A model generated the notes under the pieces. The model did not search any database, had not been told where the DNA came from, and was given only the letters and a program-made list of their open reading frames with translations. From contig NZ_JADLJS010000022.1 of the NCBI RefSeq assembly GCF_015680405.1, forward strand, positions 20,718 to 84,717: a stretch of DNA of 64,000 bases, read 5' to 3'. Position 1 is the first letter of the stretch. The number at the start of each line of letters is the position of its first letter. Positions 25,304 to 38,600 of the stretch are shown here, in pieces. The translations under genes and the position numbers were made by a program. The stretch is from Pseudomonas pudica (GTDB lineage: Bacteria; Pseudomonadota; Gammaproteobacteria; Pseudomonadales; Pseudomonadaceae).

Positions 25304-25927
25304 ATGCAGATGGGACTGGATTTCAACCTGGTCGAAGACTTGGTCGCCGGCGTCGACGAAGTGGGCCGTGGCCCGTTGTGCGGCGCGGTGGTGACCGCAG
25401 CGGTGATCCTCGACCCGGCGCGCCCGATCCTCGGCCTGAACGATTCGAAGAAACTCACCGAAGCCAAGCGCGAAGCGCTGTTCGACGAGATCTGCGAAAA
25501 GGCCCTGAGCTTTTGCATCGCCCGCGCCGAGGTCGAGGAAATCGACCGCCTGAACATTCTGCATGCGACCATGCTGGCCATGCAGCGCGCGGTGGAAGGG
25601 CTGCACATTACACCGAAGCTGGCCCTGATCGACGGTAACCGCTGCCCGAAACTGGCCGTACCGGCATCGCCGGTGGTCAAGGGTGATAGCCAGGTGCCGG
25701 CCATCGCGGCGGCGTCGATCCTGGCCAAGGTGACCCGTGACCGGGAGATGAGCGCATTCGAGTTGATCTACCCGGGGTATGGCATTGGCGGGCACAAGGG
25801 CTACCCGACCCCGGTGCACCTCGAGGCGCTGGCACGGTTGGGGCCAACGCCCATTCATCGGCGTTCCTTTGCCCCGGTGCGGGCAGCTTGGGAAGCGCGT
25901 GCCGGTGTTCTCGATTCCCTGATCTGA
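25304..25927 (+). CDS. rnhB: Ribonuclease HII
   Basis: RNase HII cuts RNA in DNA-RNA hybrids and at single misincorporated ribonucleotides. The 207-residue protein has the catalytic set in GVDEVGRGPLCGAVV near residues 19-33 (Asp-Glu pair), NDSKKLTEAKRE, and the third aspartate in ALIDGNRCP; SILAKVTRDREM is also conserved. The start at 25304 follows the lpxB stop by one base. Confidence 0.96.
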   Translation: MQMGLDFNLVEDLVAGVDEVGRGPLCGAVVTAAVILDPARPILGLNDSKKLTEAKREALFDEICEKALSFCIARAEVEEIDRLNILHATMLAMQRAVEGLHITPKLALIDGNRCPKLAVPASPVVKGDSQVPAIAAASILAKVTRDREMSAFELIYPGYGIGGHKGYPTPVHLEALARLGPTPIHRRSFAPVRAAWEARAGVLDSLI

Positions 25928-25934
25928 ACCCCCG

Positions 25935-26053
25935 GGGGGCCGCTTTGCGGCCCATCGCCGGCAAGCCAGCTCCCACACGGAACGTACAGCCCCTGACAGC
26001 TACGCGGTCCCCGTGGGAGCTGGCTTGCCGGCGATGGGCTGCAAAGCAGCCCC
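25935..26053. repeat. REP pair, cgccggcaagccagctccca type
   Basis: Inverted copies at about 25935-25978 and 26011-26053 share ATCGCCGGCAAGCCAGCTCC and its complement. It lies between rnhB and dnaE, which are in tandem, leaving about 65 bases for a dnaE promoter (a TACAAT at 26075-26080 could be its -10 box). Confidence 0.85.
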
Positions 26054-26117
26054 AAAAAAAAACCTCAATTAAGCTACAATCCCGCCCTTGTCGTTCAGCA
26101 CTGCTACAGGATCTTCC

Positions 26118-29642
<3,525 letters not shown>

Positions 29643-29748
29643 ACCGACAAAAATTTAATCTCGACCTGAATGCGCCTGATCCCTTAAGGTAGGGCGCCAA
29701 ACGGATCAACCGGCCGGCCGCCTGGCCGTAGACCCTAGACGGATGACT

Positions 29749-30696
29749 ATGAACCCGAATTTTCTCGATTTCGAACAGCCGATTGCCGACCTGCAAGCCA
29801 AGATCGAAGGCCTGCGCCTGGTAGGCAACGACAACTCGCTGAACATCAGCGATGAAATTGCCCGTCTGCAAGACAAGAGCAACACCCTGACCGAAAGCAT
29901 CTTCGGCAACCTGACCAGCTGGCAGATCGCCCGCCTGGCCCGTCATCCGCGTCGTCCTTACACCCTGGACTACCTGGAGCACATCTTCACCGAGTTCGAA
30001 GAGCTGCACGGCGACCGCCACTTCGCCGACGACGCTGCCATCGTCGGTGGTACCGCGCGCCTGGACGGCAAGCCGGTCATGGTCATCGGCCACCAGAAGG
30101 GCCGTGAAGTGCGTGAGAAGGTACGCCGCAACTTCGGCATGCCGCGCCCTGAGGGCTACCGCAAGGCCTGCCGCCTGATGGAAATGGCCGAGCGCTTCAA
30201 GATGCCGATCCTGACCTTCATCGACACCCCTGGTGCCTACCCAGGCATCGACGCCGAAGAGCGCAACCAGAGCGAGGCCATCGCCTGGAACCTGCGCGTG
30301 ATGGCGCGCCTGAAAACCCCGATCATCGCCACCGTGATCGGCGAGGGTGGTTCCGGCGGTGCGCTGGCCATCGGCGTGTGTGACCAGTTGAACATGCTGC
30401 AGTACTCCACCTACTCGGTGATTTCGCCGGAAGGCTGCGCCTCGATCCTGTGGAAGACTGCCGACAAGGCAGCTGATGCAGCCGAAGCCATGGGCATCAC
30501 TGCCGAGCGCTTGAAGAGCCTGAACATCGTCGACAAGGTCATCCAGGAGCCGCTGGGCGGCGCTCACCGTGACCCGGCGAAGATGTCGGAAAGCATCCGT
30601 GCCGACCTGGTGCAGCAGTTGGACATGCTCGGCAAGCTCGACCATGACGCGCTGCTGGCCCGCCGTTACGATCGCCTGATGAGCTACGGTCTCTGA
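29749..30696 (+). CDS. accA: Acetyl-CoA carboxylase carboxyltransferase subunit alpha
   Basis: AccA is the alpha half of the carboxyltransferase that makes malonyl-CoA. The 315-residue protein shows GDRHFADDAAIVGGTARL near residue 85, FGMPRPEGYRKACRLM, FIDTPGAYPGIDAEERNQ and GEGGSGGALAIG, the oxyanion region. Start 29749 gives MNPNFLDFEQPIADLQ; the ATG two codons earlier is also possible. It follows dnaE by 106 bases as in other Pseudomonas genomes. Confidence 0.97.
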   Translation: MNPNFLDFEQPIADLQAKIEGLRLVGNDNSLNISDEIARLQDKSNTLTESIFGNLTSWQIARLARHPRRPYTLDYLEHIFTEFEELHGDRHFADDAAIVGGTARLDGKPVMVIGHQKGREVREKVRRNFGMPRPEGYRKACRLMEMAERFKMPILTFIDTPGAYPGIDAEERNQSEAIAWNLRVMARLKTPIIATVIGEGGSGGALAIGVCDQLNMLQYSTYSVISPEGCASILWKTADKAADAAEAMGITAERLKSLNIVDKVIQEPLGGAHRDPAKMSESIRADLVQQLDMLGKLDHDALLARRYDRLMSYGL

Positions 30697-30710
30697 TAGC
30701 GAGATGAATG

Positions 30711-30810
30711 GCACCGGCTTCGCCGGTGTGCGCGGGTGAACCCGCTCCCGCAGGTATTGCGCAGCCCTCTGAAACGGCGCGATCCCTGTGGGAGCGGGTT
30801 CACCCGCGAC
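30711..30810. repeat. REP pair, gcgggtgaacccgctcccgcagg type
   Basis: Inverted copies at about 30731-30754 and 30785-30810 have the core GGGTGAACCCGCTCCC, preceded by a small hairpin CACCGGCTTCGCCGGTG at 30712-30728. The pair fills nearly all the gap between accA and tilS and ends 27 bases before the tilS start. Confidence 0.85.
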
Positions 30811-30837
30811 TGCATACTCGAATTGAGTGCGGGTTCG

Positions 30838-32121
30838 ATGATCAACCTCACACCTTGGCTCAACGCCCCCACCTGGTACATCGCCTTCTCCGGCGGCCTC
30901 GATTCCACCGTCCTCCTGCACCTGCTGGCTGACTACGCCCGCAATCACGCATCACCTCCACTGCGCGCCATCCACATCCATCACGGCCTGCAAACCGCCG
31001 CCGATGCCTGGCCCGCCCACTGCCAAACCGTCTGCGACAATCTCGGCATCGAACTCCAGGTCATCCACGTCCAGGTCACCCCCGACGCCAGCCTCGAACA
31101 GGCCGCCCGCGACGCCCGCTATGCTGCCTTCAGGCAAGCCCTCGGCCCGGGTGACATCCTGTTCACCGGCCAGCACCGCGAAGACCAGGCCGAAACCCTG
31201 CTGTTCCGCCTGCTGCGCGGCGCAGGCCTGCGTGGCCTGGCTGCAATGCCGGGGCAGCGCGCGCTAGGGCAGGGCAGCCTGGTCAGGCCATTGCTGGGCT
31301 GTTCCCGTCAGCAGCTGCAGGACCACGCCGAGGCCAATGGGCTGGACTGGATCGAAGATCCATCGAACGCTGACACACAATTTGCCCGCAACTACCTGCG
31401 CAGCGAAGTGTTTCCGCTACTTCGGCAACGTTGGCCACAAGCCAGCCAGAACCTGGCCCGCGCCGCCGAGCACCTGGGCGAAGCCCTGGGCCTGCTGGAC
31501 GAACTGGCGCAGGACGACCTGGCGCTCGCCGGGGAGGGCGCGCCGGTGGCCTGGCCGGGGCTGGACTCCCTCGACCTGGCCACCCTGCTGGCGCTGTCGC
31601 CGGCCCGTCAGCGCAATGCCCTGCAATACTGGCTGAGCCGCCGTACCCGCCTGCCTGACACCCGGCACTGGGCCGGCTGGGCGGACCTGTGCGATGCCGC
31701 CGCCGATGCCCAGCCCGTCTGGCGCCTTGCCGATGGGCAGCTGCTGCGCGGTCATGGGCGCATCTGGTGGTTGAGCGGTGACTGGCTGCAACTGCCCGTC
31801 GGCGAACTGGGCTGGGCCGATCCCGCCGAGTCTTTGCCGTTGCCGGGTAACGGCAGGGTGCGTCTTGCTGGCGCAGCGCCGCTGCACGGCTTGCGCATTG
31901 CCTACCGCCAGGGCGGTGAAGTGCTGGATGTCCCCGGCCGTGGCCGACGCGACCTGAAGCGCTTGCTCAACGAGTTGCAGGTGCCGCTCTTCCTGCGCCC
32001 GCGCCTGCCATTGCTGTACCAGGGCGAGCGGCTGCTGGCGGTGGCCAACCTGCCCGGGCTGGTGCAGGCGGATTGCCAGCTGTATTGGCAATTGCCGACG
32101 AACGCGCAAGGTTTGAGCTGA
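30838..32121 (+). CDS. tilS: tRNA(Ile)-lysidine synthase
   Basis: TilS attaches lysine to C34 of the CAU-anticodon isoleucine tRNA, which makes it read AUA. The 427-residue protein has the PP-loop ATPase motif SGGLDST near residues 19-25, the HHGLQTAADAW and FTGQHREDQAETLLFRLLRG segments, and a C-terminal substrate-binding domain. The start at 30838 is chosen because it gives the family N terminus; the upstream in-frame ATG lies within the REP pair. No clear ribosome-binding site is visible. Confidence 0.95.
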   Translation: MINLTPWLNAPTWYIAFSGGLDSTVLLHLLADYARNHASPPLRAIHIHHGLQTAADAWPAHCQTVCDNLGIELQVIHVQVTPDASLEQAARDARYAAFRQALGPGDILFTGQHREDQAETLLFRLLRGAGLRGLAAMPGQRALGQGSLVRPLLGCSRQQLQDHAEANGLDWIEDPSNADTQFARNYLRSEVFPLLRQRWPQASQNLARAAEHLGEALGLLDELAQDDLALAGEGAPVAWPGLDSLDLATLLALSPARQRNALQYWLSRRTRLPDTRHWAGWADLCDAAADAQPVWRLADGQLLRGHGRIWWLSGDWLQLPVGELGWADPAESLPLPGNGRVRLAGAAPLHGLRIAYRQGGEVLDVPGRGRRDLKRLLNELQVPLFLRPRLPLLYQGERLLAVANLPGLVQADCQLYWQLPTNAQGLS

Positions 32122-32265
32122 AGGGTACATTCGGGTAGACTACCCTCCCTTCTTGATACAGCTTCTGTGGGTTCCGCGAAAACACAGGAGTTGCCGATTA
32201 CCAAGCAGTTTTTTGCTGGGCTGATTCTTAAAATGACGAGCGAGCTCCATGCCGGGATATTCCTG

Positions 32266-32277
32266 GTCTGTACAGAC
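32266..32277. promoter_or_regulatory. Perfect palindrome upstream of pyrG
   Basis: GTCTGTACAGAC is a perfect 12-bp palindrome 112 bases before the pyrG start, in a 268-base gap that otherwise shows only a short GGGTAG-A-CTACCC dyad after tilS (32132-32144). It does not fit the LexA spacing. It could be an operator or chance. Confidence 0.3.
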
Positions 32278-32389
32278 GCGGCAGTTTTTCGAGATGCACT
32301 GTGATTGACGCAGGTGATCGGGGGCTTCGGCCTTCCTTCGCTTTCTCCGGCGGCGCTGGCCGCCTTAACGCAGACTTCTAGGGTTTTTC

Positions 32390-34018
32390 ATGACGCGCTA
32401 CATATTCGTCACGGGCGGTGTTGTTTCTTCATTGGGGAAAGGCATTGCCTCGGCTTCCCTGGCGGCCATCCTGGAAGCGCGGGGCCTGAAGGTCACCATG
32501 CTCAAGCTGGATCCGTACATCAACGTCGATCCGGGTACCATGAGCCCGTTCCAGCACGGTGAAGTGTTCGTCACCCACGATGGCGCCGAGACCGACCTCG
32601 ACCTGGGCCATTACGAGCGGTTCATCCGCACCACCATGACCCAGAACAACAACTTCACCACCGGCCGCATCTACGAGCACGTACTGCGCAAGGAGCGTCG
32701 TGGTGATTACCTGGGCGCGACCATCCAGGTCATCCCGCACATCACCGACGAAATCAAGCGTCGCATCATCAAGGGTGCCGGCGATGCCGACGTGGCCCTG
32801 GTGGAAATCGGCGGTACCGTGGGTGACATCGAGTCGCAGCCGTTCCTCGAGGCCATCCGCCAGCTGCGCGTCGAAGTGGGCTCCAAGCGCGCCATGCTGA
32901 TGCACCTGACCCTGGTCCCGTACATCGCCACCGCTGGCGAGACCAAGACCAAGCCGACCCAGCACTCGGTGAAGGAGCTGCGCTCCATCGGCCTGCAGCC
33001 TGACGTGCTGATCTGCCGCTCCGACCACCCGGTCGATGCCTCGTCGCGTCGCAAGATCGCGTTGTTCACCAACGTTGAAGAGCGCGCGGTGATTTCGCTG
33101 GAAGACGTCGACACCATCTACAAGATCCCGGGCGTGCTGCACGCACAGGGCCTGGACGACTTCGTCGTCGAGCGCTTCGGCCTGCAGTGCAATGGCGCCG
33201 ACCTGTCCGAGTGGGACAAGGTGGTCGATGCCAAGCTCAACCCTGAGCACGAAGTGACCATCGCCATGGTCGGCAAGTACATGGAACTGCTGGATGCGTA
33301 CAAGTCGCTGATCGAAGCGATGAGCCACGCCGGCATCACCAACCGCACCAAGGTCAACCTGCGCTACATCGACTCGGAAGACATCGAGAACCAGGGCACC
33401 AGCCTGCTCGAAGGCGCCGATGCCATCCTGGTGCCGGGCGGTTTCGGCCTGCGCGGCGTGGAAGGCAAGATCACCGCGGTGCAATACGCCCGTGAGAACA
33501 AGGTGCCGTACCTGGGTATCTGCCTGGGCATGCAGGTGGCCGTGATCGAATTCGCCCGTAACGTGATGGGCTGGAAAGACGCCAACTCCACCGAGTTCGA
33601 CCGCAACAGCGGCCACCCGGTAGTCGGCCTGATCACCGAGTGGGCCGATGCCACCGGTGCCGTCGAAACCCGCAGCGAAGCCTCCGACCTGGGTGGCACC
33701 ATGCGCCTGGGTGCACAGGACTGCCAGCTGGCCGCCGGTTCCAAGGTGCACGACTGCTACGGCAAGGACGTGATCACCGAGCGTCACCGTCACCGCTACG
33801 AAGTGAACAACAACCTGCTGCCGCAACTGGTCGATGCCGGCCTGGTGGTTTCCGGCCGTTCCGAAGACGGTGCGCTGGTGGAAGTGGTCGAGTCCAAGGA
33901 CCACCCATGGTTCGTCGCCTGCCAGTTCCACCCGGAATTCACTTCGACTCCGCGTGACGGCCACCCGCTGTTCAGCGGCTTCGTCAAGGCAGCCCTGGCT
34001 CAGAAGAACAAGGCCTGA
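32390..34018 (+). CDS. pyrG: CTP synthase
   Basis: PyrG aminates UTP to CTP using glutamine. The 542-residue protein has the N-terminal synthetase domain (FVTGGVVSSLGKGIASASL, residues about 5-23; DPYINVDPGTMSPFQHGEVF) and a C-terminal class I glutamine amidotransferase with the nucleophile cysteine in YLGICLGMQ near residue 380 and the His-Glu pair in CQFHPEFTS near 515. kdsA begins 3 bases after the stop, so the two are cotranscribed. Confidence 0.98.
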   Translation: MTRYIFVTGGVVSSLGKGIASASLAAILEARGLKVTMLKLDPYINVDPGTMSPFQHGEVFVTHDGAETDLDLGHYERFIRTTMTQNNNFTTGRIYEHVLRKERRGDYLGATIQVIPHITDEIKRRIIKGAGDADVALVEIGGTVGDIESQPFLEAIRQLRVEVGSKRAMLMHLTLVPYIATAGETKTKPTQHSVKELRSIGLQPDVLICRSDHPVDASSRRKIALFTNVEERAVISLEDVDTIYKIPGVLHAQGLDDFVVERFGLQCNGADLSEWDKVVDAKLNPEHEVTIAMVGKYMELLDAYKSLIEAMSHAGITNRTKVNLRYIDSEDIENQGTSLLEGADAILVPGGFGLRGVEGKITAVQYARENKVPYLGICLGMQVAVIEFARNVMGWKDANSTEFDRNSGHPVVGLITEWADATGAVETRSEASDLGGTMRLGAQDCQLAAGSKVHDCYGKDVITERHRHRYEVNNNLLPQLVDAGLVVSGRSEDGALVEVVESKDHPWFVACQFHPEFTSTPRDGHPLFSGFVKAALAQKNKA

Positions 34019-34021
34019 TCA

Positions 34022-34867
34022 ATGACCCAGAAGATCATTCGCGTCGGTAACATCGAGATCGCCAACGACAAGCCGTTCGTCCTGTTCGGCGGCATGAACG
34101 TCCTGGAGTCCCGTGACCTGGCAATGAAGGTCTGCGAGGAGTACGTGCGGGTGACCGAGAAGCTCGGTATCCCGTACGTGTTCAAGGCCAGCTTCGACAA
34201 GGCCAACCGTTCGTCGGTAACCTCGTACCGTGGCCCGGGCATGGAAGAGGGGCTGAAGATCTTCGAGGAGATCAAGCGCACCTTCAACGTGCCGGTCATC
34301 ACCGACGTGCACGAGCCTTATCAGGCCGAGCCTGTAGCCAAGGTATGCGACATCATCCAGCTGCCGGCCTTCCTGTCTCGGCAGACCGACCTGGTGGTGG
34401 CCATGGCCAAGACCGGCGCAGTGATCAATATCAAGAAGGCGCAGTTCCTCGCACCCCAGGAAATGAAACACATCCTGACCAAGTGCGAAGAGGCCGGTAA
34501 TGACCAGTTGATCCTCTGCGAACGTGGTTCGAGCTTCGGCTACAACAACCTGGTGGTGGACATGCTCGGCTTCGGCATCATGAAGCAGTTCGAGTACCCG
34601 GTGTTCTTCGACGTGACCCACGCCCTGCAGATGCCGGGTGGTCGCGCCGATTCCGCCGGTGGTCGCCGCGCCCAGGTCACCGACCTGGCCAAGGCCGGCA
34701 TGAGCCAAGGCCTGGCCGGGCTGTTCCTGGAAGCCCACCCCGATCCGGACAACGCCAAGTGCGATGGCCCATGTGCCCTGCGCCTGGACAAACTGGAGCC
34801 GTTCCTGGCCCAGCTCAAGCAACTGGACGACCTGGTGAAAAGTTTTCCGACGGTAGAAACCGCGTAA
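34022..34867 (+). CDS. kdsA: 3-deoxy-8-phosphooctulonate synthase
   Basis: KdsA condenses arabinose 5-phosphate with phosphoenolpyruvate to Kdo-8-phosphate for the lipopolysaccharide inner core. The 281-residue protein shows the TIM-barrel family motifs FKASFDKANRSS near residue 57, PVITDVHEPYQ, IQLPAFLSRQTDL and LCERGSSFGYNNLVVDM. The cysteine of metal-dependent KdsA is absent at the usual early position, so the metal-free type is likely. It sits between pyrG and eno, the usual Pseudomonas order; enolase supplies its substrate phosphoenolpyruvate. Confidence 0.97.
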   Translation: MTQKIIRVGNIEIANDKPFVLFGGMNVLESRDLAMKVCEEYVRVTEKLGIPYVFKASFDKANRSSVTSYRGPGMEEGLKIFEEIKRTFNVPVITDVHEPYQAEPVAKVCDIIQLPAFLSRQTDLVVAMAKTGAVINIKKAQFLAPQEMKHILTKCEEAGNDQLILCERGSSFGYNNLVVDMLGFGIMKQFEYPVFFDVTHALQMPGGRADSAGGRRAQVTDLAKAGMSQGLAGLFLEAHPDPDNAKCDGPCALRLDKLEPFLAQLKQLDDLVKSFPTVETA

Positions 34868-34901
34868 AGCTCGATTCTCGGGTAAAGTACCGTCCGATCC
34901 A

Positions 34902-34923
34902 CCCCTGACCAGTCGGTCAGGGG
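34902..34923 (+). terminator. Hairpin after kdsA, possible terminator
   Basis: CCCCTGACC pairs with GGTCAGGGG (4-base loop), followed by TTCCCTTC. The T run is poor, so termination is uncertain. Confidence 0.4.
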
Positions 34924-35020
34924 TTCCCTTCACCCGGCCTGCCCACTGCAAGTCCGCCCGGTGAACGGCAAGAATTTCCTAAGCTAAGTTGTTTTCGTCA
35001 ATTCTGGAGTGCTTACAACA

Positions 35021-36310
<1,290 letters not shown>

Positions 36311-36392
36311 GCAAGAGATGGTAAAAAGACAGCAGCCGGAGTTGTAGGAACGTTCGTACTGTTCTTTCCTACATTCCAACGGGTTTCTGTCG

Positions 36393-36420
36393 ACGAAGCC
36401 TGGCCTCGGCCAGGCTTCGT
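36393..36420 (+). terminator. Hairpin after eno
   Basis: ACGAAGCCTGGCC (36393) pairs perfectly over 13 bp with GGCCAGGCTTCGT (36408) across a 2-base gap, so the effective loop is a few bases. There is no long T run, and ftsB starts 59 bases later; partial termination is likely. Confidence 0.6.
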
Positions 36421-36478
36421 GCTATTCGAGGCCCCGAAGTAAATAATACCCGGCAGCCTTTTTAACCTGGATAACGTG

Positions 36479-36760
36479 ATGCGCAGTCCCTATTGGTTGT
36501 TCCTCGTCCTGCTCCTGCTGCTGGGTGGCCTGCAGTACCGCCTTTGGGTGGGTAATGGCAGCCTGGCGCAAGTGACCGAGCTGAAGCAGCAGATTGCCGA
36601 GCAGCATGCCGAAAACGAGCGCTTGCTCGAGCGCAACCGCGTGCTCGATGCCGAAGTGCTGGAGCTGAAAAAAGGCATGGAGACCGTTGAAGAGCGGGCT
36701 CGCCACGAATTGGGGATGGTCAAAGAGGGCGAAACCCTCTTCCAGTTGCCACAGAAATGA
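36479..36760 (+). CDS. ftsB: Cell division protein FtsB
   Basis: FtsB joins FtsL and FtsQ in the divisome. The 93-residue protein has a short cytoplasmic start, one transmembrane helix (about residues 5-20, WLFLVLLLLLGGLQY) and a periplasmic coiled coil (ELKQQIAEQHAENERLLERN). ATG 36479 is chosen over the GTG one codon earlier. Its stop overlaps ispD by 4 bases (ATGA), the common eno-ftsB-ispD arrangement. Confidence 0.94.
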   Translation: MRSPYWLFLVLLLLLGGLQYRLWVGNGSLAQVTELKQQIAEQHAENERLLERNRVLDAEVLELKKGMETVEERARHELGMVKEGETLFQLPQK

Positions 36761-37464
36761 TCGAAACCTTACCGGCCTTCTGGGCCGTGATTCCTGCTGC
36801 GGGCATAGGTGCCCGCATGGCTGCCGACCGCCCCAAGCAGTACCTGGAGCTGGCCGGGCAGACCATTCTCGAGCACAGCCTCGACTGTTTTCTTGGCCAC
36901 CCGATGCTCAAGGGCGTGGTGGTCAGCATTGCCGAAGATGACCCGTACTGGCCTGGCCTGCGCTGCGCCAGTGACCCGCGTATCCAACGCGCGGCGGGCG
37001 GACGCGAGCGTGCCGACTCGGTACTCAATGCCTTGCTGATGCTGCATGCCCAAGGGGCGGCGGACAGCGACTGGGTGCTGGTGCATGATGCCGCGCGCCC
37101 GAACCTGGCGCGCAGCGATCTGGACAAGCTGTTGTCGGACCTGGCGGATGACCCGGTGGGTGGCCTGCTGGCGGTACCGGCGCGCGATACCCTCAAGCGG
37201 GCCGATGCCGATGGCCGGGTGGGTGCTACTGTCGACCGTAGCACCATCTGGCAGGCCTATACGCCGCAGATGTTCCGCCTGGGGGCATTGCATCGGGCGC
37301 TGGCGGAGTGCCTGGTGTCGGATGTGCTGGTAACCGACGAGTCGTCCGCAATCGAGTGGTCCGGCCAGGCACCGCGGCTGGTCGAAGGGCGCAGCGACAA
37401 TATCAAGGTGACCCGGCCGGAAGACCTGGAGTGGTTGCGCCAGCGTTGGGCAGGGCGCCGCTGA
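36757..37464 (+). CDS. ispD: 2-C-methyl-D-erythritol 4-phosphate cytidylyltransferase
   Basis: IspD adds CMP to MEP, the third step of the MEP pathway. The 235-residue protein has the nucleotide-binding loop PAAGIGARMAADRPKQYLEL near residues 10-29, HDAARPNL near 107 and the C-terminal IKVTRPEDLE. It is translationally coupled to ftsB and followed by a REP pair; ispF is 3.3 kb away with the formaldehyde genes in between. Confidence 0.96.
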   Translation: MIETLPAFWAVIPAAGIGARMAADRPKQYLELAGQTILEHSLDCFLGHPMLKGVVVSIAEDDPYWPGLRCASDPRIQRAAGGRERADSVLNALLMLHAQGAADSDWVLVHDAARPNLARSDLDKLLSDLADDPVGGLLAVPARDTLKRADADGRVGATVDRSTIWQAYTPQMFRLGALHRALAECLVSDVLVTDESSAIEWSGQAPRLVEGRSDNIKVTRPEDLEWLRQRWAGRR

Positions 37465-37480
37465 ATTTCTCGTTCCAGTG

Positions 37481-37577
37481 CCGGCCTTTTCGCGGGTAAA
37501 CCCGCTCCCACAGGTATCGCACATCCTTTCAGGTTTGCGCTGTGCCTGTGGGAGCGGGTTTACCAGCGAAGAGGCCA
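37481..37577. repeat. REP pair, cgcgggtaaacccgctcccacagg type
   Basis: Inverted copies at about 37481-37514 and 37545-37577 share GGGTAAACCCGCTCCCACAG. It lies between the convergent ends of ispD and the LysR gene. Confidence 0.87.
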
Positions 37578-37596
37578 GACCAGCCAGCACAAGGTT

Positions 37597-38493
37597 TCAA
37601 CTCAAGCGATACTCCGGCAACCCCGCCAATCCTTCCTTCAGGTAATCCACCAGCCGCCGCACTTTCGGCGACAGGTGCCGCTGCTGCGGATACAGCGCCC
37701 ACACCGCGGTATTCGGTGGCTGGTGCGCCTCCAGCAATGACACCAGCGCGCCACTATTCAAGTGCTCCAGTACGTAATAATCCGGCAGCTGGCACAACCC
37801 CATTCCCTGCAGCGCCGCGTCCAGCACCGCCTGCCCGCTGTTGCAACGCCAGTTGCCCTGCACTCGCTGGCTGATCTCCCGGCCGTCCTGCTGTAGCGCC
37901 CACAAGTCCGAGCTGCCCACCAGGCAATTGTGCCGCGCCAGTTCCGACAGGCTGTGTGGCCGACCATAATGTTCCAGGTAAGCTGGCGAAGCGCACAAAT
38001 ACATGCGCCGGGGCGCCAGGCGGGTGGCCACCAGTCGCGAGTCGGCCAGCCGGCCCAGGCGGATGGCCAAGTCCATGCCTTCATGCACCAGGTCGAGGGT
38101 GTGGTTGCTCAGTTCCACGTCCACCCTCAACTGCGGGTACAGCGCCATGAACCGTGTCACCAGCGGCACGATGAAGCGCTCGCCGTAAGCCACCGCGCAG
38201 GTCATGCGCAGCAACCCCTTGGGCTCGCTGGCCAGGTCGCCCATGGCGCGCAGGGCTTCCTCGCGGCCATCCTGCAGGCGCTGGCAGTGCTGCAGAAATG
38301 TCTGCCCCGCCTCGCTCAGGGTCACCCGCCGGGTGCTGCGGTACAGCAGGCGTGTCTGCAGGCGCTCCTCCAGCCGGGCGATTTGCCGGCTGATGTGCGA
38401 TGAGGAAACCCCCAGGCGCTCGGCGGCCGCGGTGAACTGGCCCGACTCGGCCACCGCGACGAATTCGTCGATACCTTCCCAGCGGCTGCTCAT
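37597..38493 (-). CDS. LysR-family transcriptional regulator
   Basis: A 298-residue LysR regulator: winged helix-turn-helix in residues about 5-65 (FVAVAESGQFTAAAERLGVS, HISRQIARLEERL) and a substrate-binding domain to the C terminus (LRMTCAVAYGERFIVPLVTRFM). It is divergent from the formaldehyde dehydrogenase gene, with a 107-base gap holding a LysR-type dyad, so control of frmA-fghA and itself is a fair inference. The effector is unknown. It resembles the large group of LysR paralogs in Pseudomonas and no specific symbol can be assigned. Confidence 0.88.
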   Translation of the reverse strand: MSSRWEGIDEFVAVAESGQFTAAAERLGVSSSHISRQIARLEERLQTRLLYRSTRRVTLSEAGQTFLQHCQRLQDGREEALRAMGDLASEPKGLLRMTCAVAYGERFIVPLVTRFMALYPQLRVDVELSNHTLDLVHEGMDLAIRLGRLADSRLVATRLAPRRMYLCASPAYLEHYGRPHSLSELARHNCLVGSSDLWALQQDGREISQRVQGNWRCNSGQAVLDAALQGMGLCQLPDYYVLEHLNSGALVSLLEAHQPPNTAVWALYPQQRHLSPKVRRLVDYLKEGLAGLPEYRLS

Positions 38494-38537
38494 TGATTAT
38501 CCCTGCATGGCAATAATGTTTTGTCTTTGTCCGGATT

Positions 38538-38558
38538 ATTCATCAAAAGGTGGTGAAT
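38538..38558. promoter_or_regulatory. LysR-type binding dyad ATTCA-N11-TGAAT
   Basis: ATTCA (38538-38542) and TGAAT (38554-38558) form a perfect 5-bp inverted repeat with the 11-base spacer typical of LysR T-N11-A boxes. It lies in the gap between the divergent LysR gene and frmA, 42 bases before the frmA start. Confidence 0.5.
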
Positions 38559-38600
38559 TACACTGCCAGACTGAATCGACCCTCTGTCTGGAGACCTTTG

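Noticed and set aside
32266..32277. LexA box before pyrG
   Set aside because: The palindrome has no 8-base spacer between CTGT and ACAG (they overlap), so it does not fit the SOS consensus.
32429..33964. 511-codon minus-strand frame opposite pyrG, and similar ones opposite dapD (2236-3780), frmA (38490-39833) and mutS (47041-48633)
   Set aside because: All are stop-free by GC-biased codon use of the real gene; composition and lack of a ribosome-binding site argue against coding.
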